A program made the position numbers and the translations under genes. Source: an uncultured Bacteroidales bacterium (lineage in GTDB: Bacteria > Bacteroidota > Bacteroidia > Bacteroidales > P3). Taken from it: a DNA stretch of 8,120 bases. Shown here one piece after another: positions 5,995 through 8,120 of this stretch. The first letter of the stretch is position 1. Each line of letters begins with the position of its first letter. The notes under the pieces are model-generated. The model ran no database searches and was not told where the DNA came from. It saw only the letters and a list, made by a program, of their open reading frames with translations. The stretch is taken from contig CAMWQD010000049.1 of the NCBI GenBank assembly GCA_947176325.1, positions 1-8,120 on the forward strand, given 5' to 3'.

Positions 5995-7200
5995 ATGGAT
6001 ATTAAGTTAGACAGTATAGAAGAGGCCATCCGCGATTTCAAGGAAGGCAAGTTCTTGATTGTGGTGGACGACGCCGACCGCGAGAACGAGGGAGATTTGG
6101 TGATTGCCGCCGAAAAGGTGGACGCCGAGAAAATAAACTTCATGCTCAAGCATGCCCGCGGAGTGCTCTGCGCGCCTATCACGATGAGCCGTTGCGATGA
6201 ATTGGAACTGCCCCATCAGGTGGAGAACAACACCTCGGTTTTGGGCACGCCTTTCACAATCACGATAGACAAGTTGGAAGGCTGCACCACCGGCGTGTCG
6301 GCCTCCGACCGCGCGGCCACGATAAGGGCTTTGGCCGATCCCAAGACAAAGCCCTCCGATTTCGGCCGTCCGGGTCACATCAACCCCCTCTATGCCCAGG
6401 ATGCCGGCGTATTACGCCGCGCGGGACATACCGAAGCCTGTGTGGATCTGGCAAGGTTGGCAGGCCTGTATCCGGCCGCCGCGCTTATGGAAATCATGAG
6501 CGAGGACGGCACCATGGCCCGCTTGCCCGAACTGCGGGAATTCGCCGACAAATATGGCATCAAGCTTATCTCGATAGCCGATCTGATAGCCTACCGCATC
6601 CGCACAGAAAGCCTTGTGAAAGAAGAAGTGGTGGTGAATCTGCCCACGCATCACGGCAATTTCCAACTGCATGCCTTCACCGAAAGCAACAGCGGCATGC
6701 TGCATTTGGCCTTGGTGAAAGGCGAGTGGAAAGAAGACGAACCGATTTTGGTGCGTGTGCATTCGTGCTGCCTTACGGGCGACGTGCTGGCCTCCTGCCG
6801 CTGCGACTGCGGCGAGCAGCTGCACGATGCCATGCAGATGGTGGAGAACGCGGGCAAGGGCATCATCCTCTACATGAATCAGGAGGGGCGTGGCATTGGC
6901 CTTCTCAACAAGCTGAAAGCCTATAAGTTGCAGGATGAAGGCAAAGACACCGTAGAAGCAAACGTGCTGTTGGGCTTCAAGCCCGACGAGCGCGACTACG
7001 GCACAGGGGCGCAGATTCTGCGGCATTTGCGGGCGCGCAAGGTGCGGCTCATCACCAACAACCCTGCCAAAAGAGTGGGCTTGCAGAGCTACGGCATCGA
7101 AATCGTGGAGACGGTGCCCATTATCGAGCAACCCAATCCCCACGATGAATTCTACTTGCGCACCAAGCAAGACAAAATGGGTCACGACCTGCATTTTTAA
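5995..7200 (+). CDS. ribBA: Bifunctional 3,4-dihydroxy-2-butanone 4-phosphate synthase / GTP cyclohydrolase II
   Basis: This 401-residue protein carries both entry enzymes of riboflavin synthesis. Residues 1 to about 200 are the RibB domain, which makes 3,4-dihydroxy-2-butanone 4-phosphate and formate from ribulose 5-phosphate; the acidic metal/substrate motif DDADRENEGDL is at 25-35 and GHTEA at 144-148. After a short linker, residues about 208-401 are the RibA domain, which opens GTP to the pyrimidine precursor. Its zinc ligands are C259, C270 and C272 (CLTGD and RCDCG). NQEGRGIGL lies at 295-303, YGTGAQ at 335-340 and TNNPAKR at 354-360. Every expected motif is present, so both activities should be intact. 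Two extra cysteines (258 and 268) sit beside the zinc ligands. The ATG at 5995 has an A-rich upstream without a strong ribosome binding site. No FMN riboswitch precedes it, and ftsK follows after 22 bp. Confidence 0.98.
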   Translation: MDIKLDSIEEAIRDFKEGKFLIVVDDADRENEGDLVIAAEKVDAEKINFMLKHARGVLCAPITMSRCDELELPHQVENNTSVLGTPFTITIDKLEGCTTGVSASDRAATIRALADPKTKPSDFGRPGHINPLYAQDAGVLRRAGHTEACVDLARLAGLYPAAALMEIMSEDGTMARLPELREFADKYGIKLISIADLIAYRIRTESLVKEEVVVNLPTHHGNFQLHAFTESNSGMLHLALVKGEWKEDEPILVRVHSCCLTGDVLASCRCDCGEQLHDAMQMVENAGKGIILYMNQEGRGIGLLNKLKAYKLQDEGKDTVEANVLLGFKPDERDYGTGAQILRHLRARKVRLITNNPAKRVGLQSYGIEIVETVPIIEQPNPHDEFYLRTKQDKMGHDLHF

Positions 7201-7222
7201 CGAATAAAGCTCACGGCGGAAA

Positions 7223-8120
7223 ATGGCGAAGAACAAGCGAAGGACACCGATACCTCCCGTGCCTGCGGAACCCGCTCCGGAAGAGATTCTTGATGATGAA
7301 GAAGAAACTCTTGTGGAGGAGGAAACCGAACAGGAGGAAGACGCAGGGCAAGAGCAGGAAGATGCTTCGTGGGGGCGCAAGGTGGTGGATTTCTTCTCCT
7401 CGCTGCCTTCCGAAAAGCCTCGCCGCATTCTCGGTTTCTTCTTTCTGTTCGCCGGCCTTTTCCTGCTGGTTTCGTTGCTTTCCCACTTTCTGTATTGGTG
7501 GGTGGACTACGATGCGGTGCAGCAAAGTCAGAACGGAGGCTTGTGGGCGGACAACGGTTTAACCGTTAGGAATTTCGGAGGCAAATTAGGTGCCTACGTC
7601 GCCGACATTTTGGTGAACCGGGGTTTCGGATTGGCCTCGCTGCTCATTCCCGTCGTGCTGTTCCTTTGGGGCTTGCAGGTGTTGCGCATCCGCAAATTCC
7701 GTCTGTTCAAGATATTCTTTCAGATAGTTTTCTCGCTGTTGTGGATTTCCACCTTGCTCGGCACGTTTTTCAAGAGCGGCAACCTCTATGTGCTGGGCGG
7801 AAACGTGGGCATGCATACCTCGCTCTATCTGCGGGGGCTGTTGGGTGTGGTGGGATTGACGCTCATCATGGCCTTCTCCCTGCTTTGCTATTTCGTTGTC
7901 AACTATAGTCTTGGAAAATTGAAGTGGAAGCGGAAGCCGAAGAAAGCGGTGCAGACCGAGGGGGGGCGTGAGGAAGATGCCGTGCCGCAGCCGGAGGAAC
8001 GGCAAGAGGCGGTGCCGACGGCGGAGAGGATGGCGGAGGAACCGAAGGAAGATCCCTTGGCGGGAATGACTGTTACGATGCGTATGGGGCTTGGAGCCGA
8101 CACGGGCGCGGGCGAGGCCG
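7223..8120 (+). CDS. ftsK: DNA translocase FtsK, N-terminal part (3' end outside window)
   Basis: The frame from ATG 7223 (GGCGGA just upstream) is open to the window edge, giving 299 residues without a stop. It begins with a basic stretch (MAKNKRRTP), then a very acidic cytoplasmic tail (about 17 Asp/Glu among residues 20-47). Four membrane helices follow at about 69-90, 135-154, 163-182 and 205-228, and then a basic stop-transfer segment (KLKWKRKPKK). From about 245 starts a Pro/Glu-rich linker. Four N-terminal helices and a low-complexity linker are the FtsK/SpoIIIE plan. The RecA-like motor and gamma domains would lie beyond the edge, so the call rests on membrane layout and on likeness to Bacteroidota FtsK (for example FGLASLLIPVVLFLWGLQVL). 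FtsK anchors at the septum, pumps DNA and aids chromosome dimer resolution. The 22-bp gap suggests co-transcription with ribBA. Confidence 0.88.
   Translation, partial: MAKNKRRTPIPPVPAEPAPEEILDDEEETLVEEETEQEEDAGQEQEDASWGRKVVDFFSSLPSEKPRRILGFFFLFAGLFLLVSLLSHFLYWWVDYDAVQQSQNGGLWADNGLTVRNFGGKLGAYVADILVNRGFGLASLLIPVVLFLWGLQVLRIRKFRLFKIFFQIVFSLLWISTLLGTFFKSGNLYVLGGNVGMHTSLYLRGLLGVVGLTLIMAFSLLCYFVVNYSLGKLKWKRKPKKAVQTEGGREEDAVPQPEERQEAVPTAERMAEEPKEDPLAGMTVTMRMGLGADTGAGEA

Noticed and set aside
6412..7428. A 338-codon minus-strand open frame across ribBA and ftsK
   Set aside because: It is the complement of two well-supported genes. The Ser-rich start is the reverse of the acidic ftsK tail.
1..8120. 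Search for mobile elements, CRISPR arrays, toxin-antitoxin or defence genes
   Set aside because: I saw no transposase-like proteins, direct repeat arrays, terminal inverted repeats or defence-domain motifs on either strand.

Overview
The window is ordinary chromosomal DNA, most likely from a gut-type Bacteroidales member with GC content around the mid-50s percent by eye. Three things point to Bacteroidota. The intergenic regions carry TAnnTTTG-type -7 promoter boxes, including three exact copies of TACCTTTG. Start codons mostly lack strong Shine-Dalgarno sequences and have A-rich upstream regions instead. The proteins (M16 peptidase followed by a SPOR protein, a long YfhO protein, RibBA, and an FtsK with a four-helix N-terminus) all look like Bacteroidota versions. 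I cannot name the genus from sequence alone.

Layout. At the left edge is the C-terminal part of an M16-family peptidase (1-713, +), followed by a small secreted SPOR-domain protein (743-1231, +). A short stem-loop terminator (1234-1256) serves the SPOR gene from one side and tRNA-Gln(TTG) (1264-1334, -) from the other. The tRNA has its own promoter in the 57-bp gap before a divergent gene for an 811-residue YfhO-family membrane protein (1392-3827, +). Six bases after that gene comes a GT2 glycosyltransferase with C-terminal hydrophobic segments (3834-4832, +), so the two form a likely two-gene cell-envelope glycosylation unit. This pair converges, with only 20 bp between, on a CorA magnesium channel gene (4853-5773, -). 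A 221-bp divergent control region (5774-5994) separates corA from ribBA (5995-7200, +), the bifunctional riboflavin enzyme. Twenty-two bases after ribBA begins ftsK, the chromosome translocase, which runs off the right edge (7223-8120, +).

How the parts relate. The set is mostly housekeeping: envelope proteolysis and peptidoglycan binding, translation (tRNA-Gln), envelope glycosylation, Mg2+ transport, riboflavin synthesis and chromosome segregation. There are no mobile elements, CRISPR arrays, toxin-antitoxin genes or defence genes, and every gene looks intact apart from the two cut by the window edges. No stretch longer than 300 bases lacks a gene. The less explained parts are the YfhO-GT2 pair, whose substrate is unknown, and the corA/ribBA intergenic region, which has mirror-image promoter boxes and a GC-rich corA leader able to fold in two mutually exclusive ways. 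I do not see a clearly new biological system.
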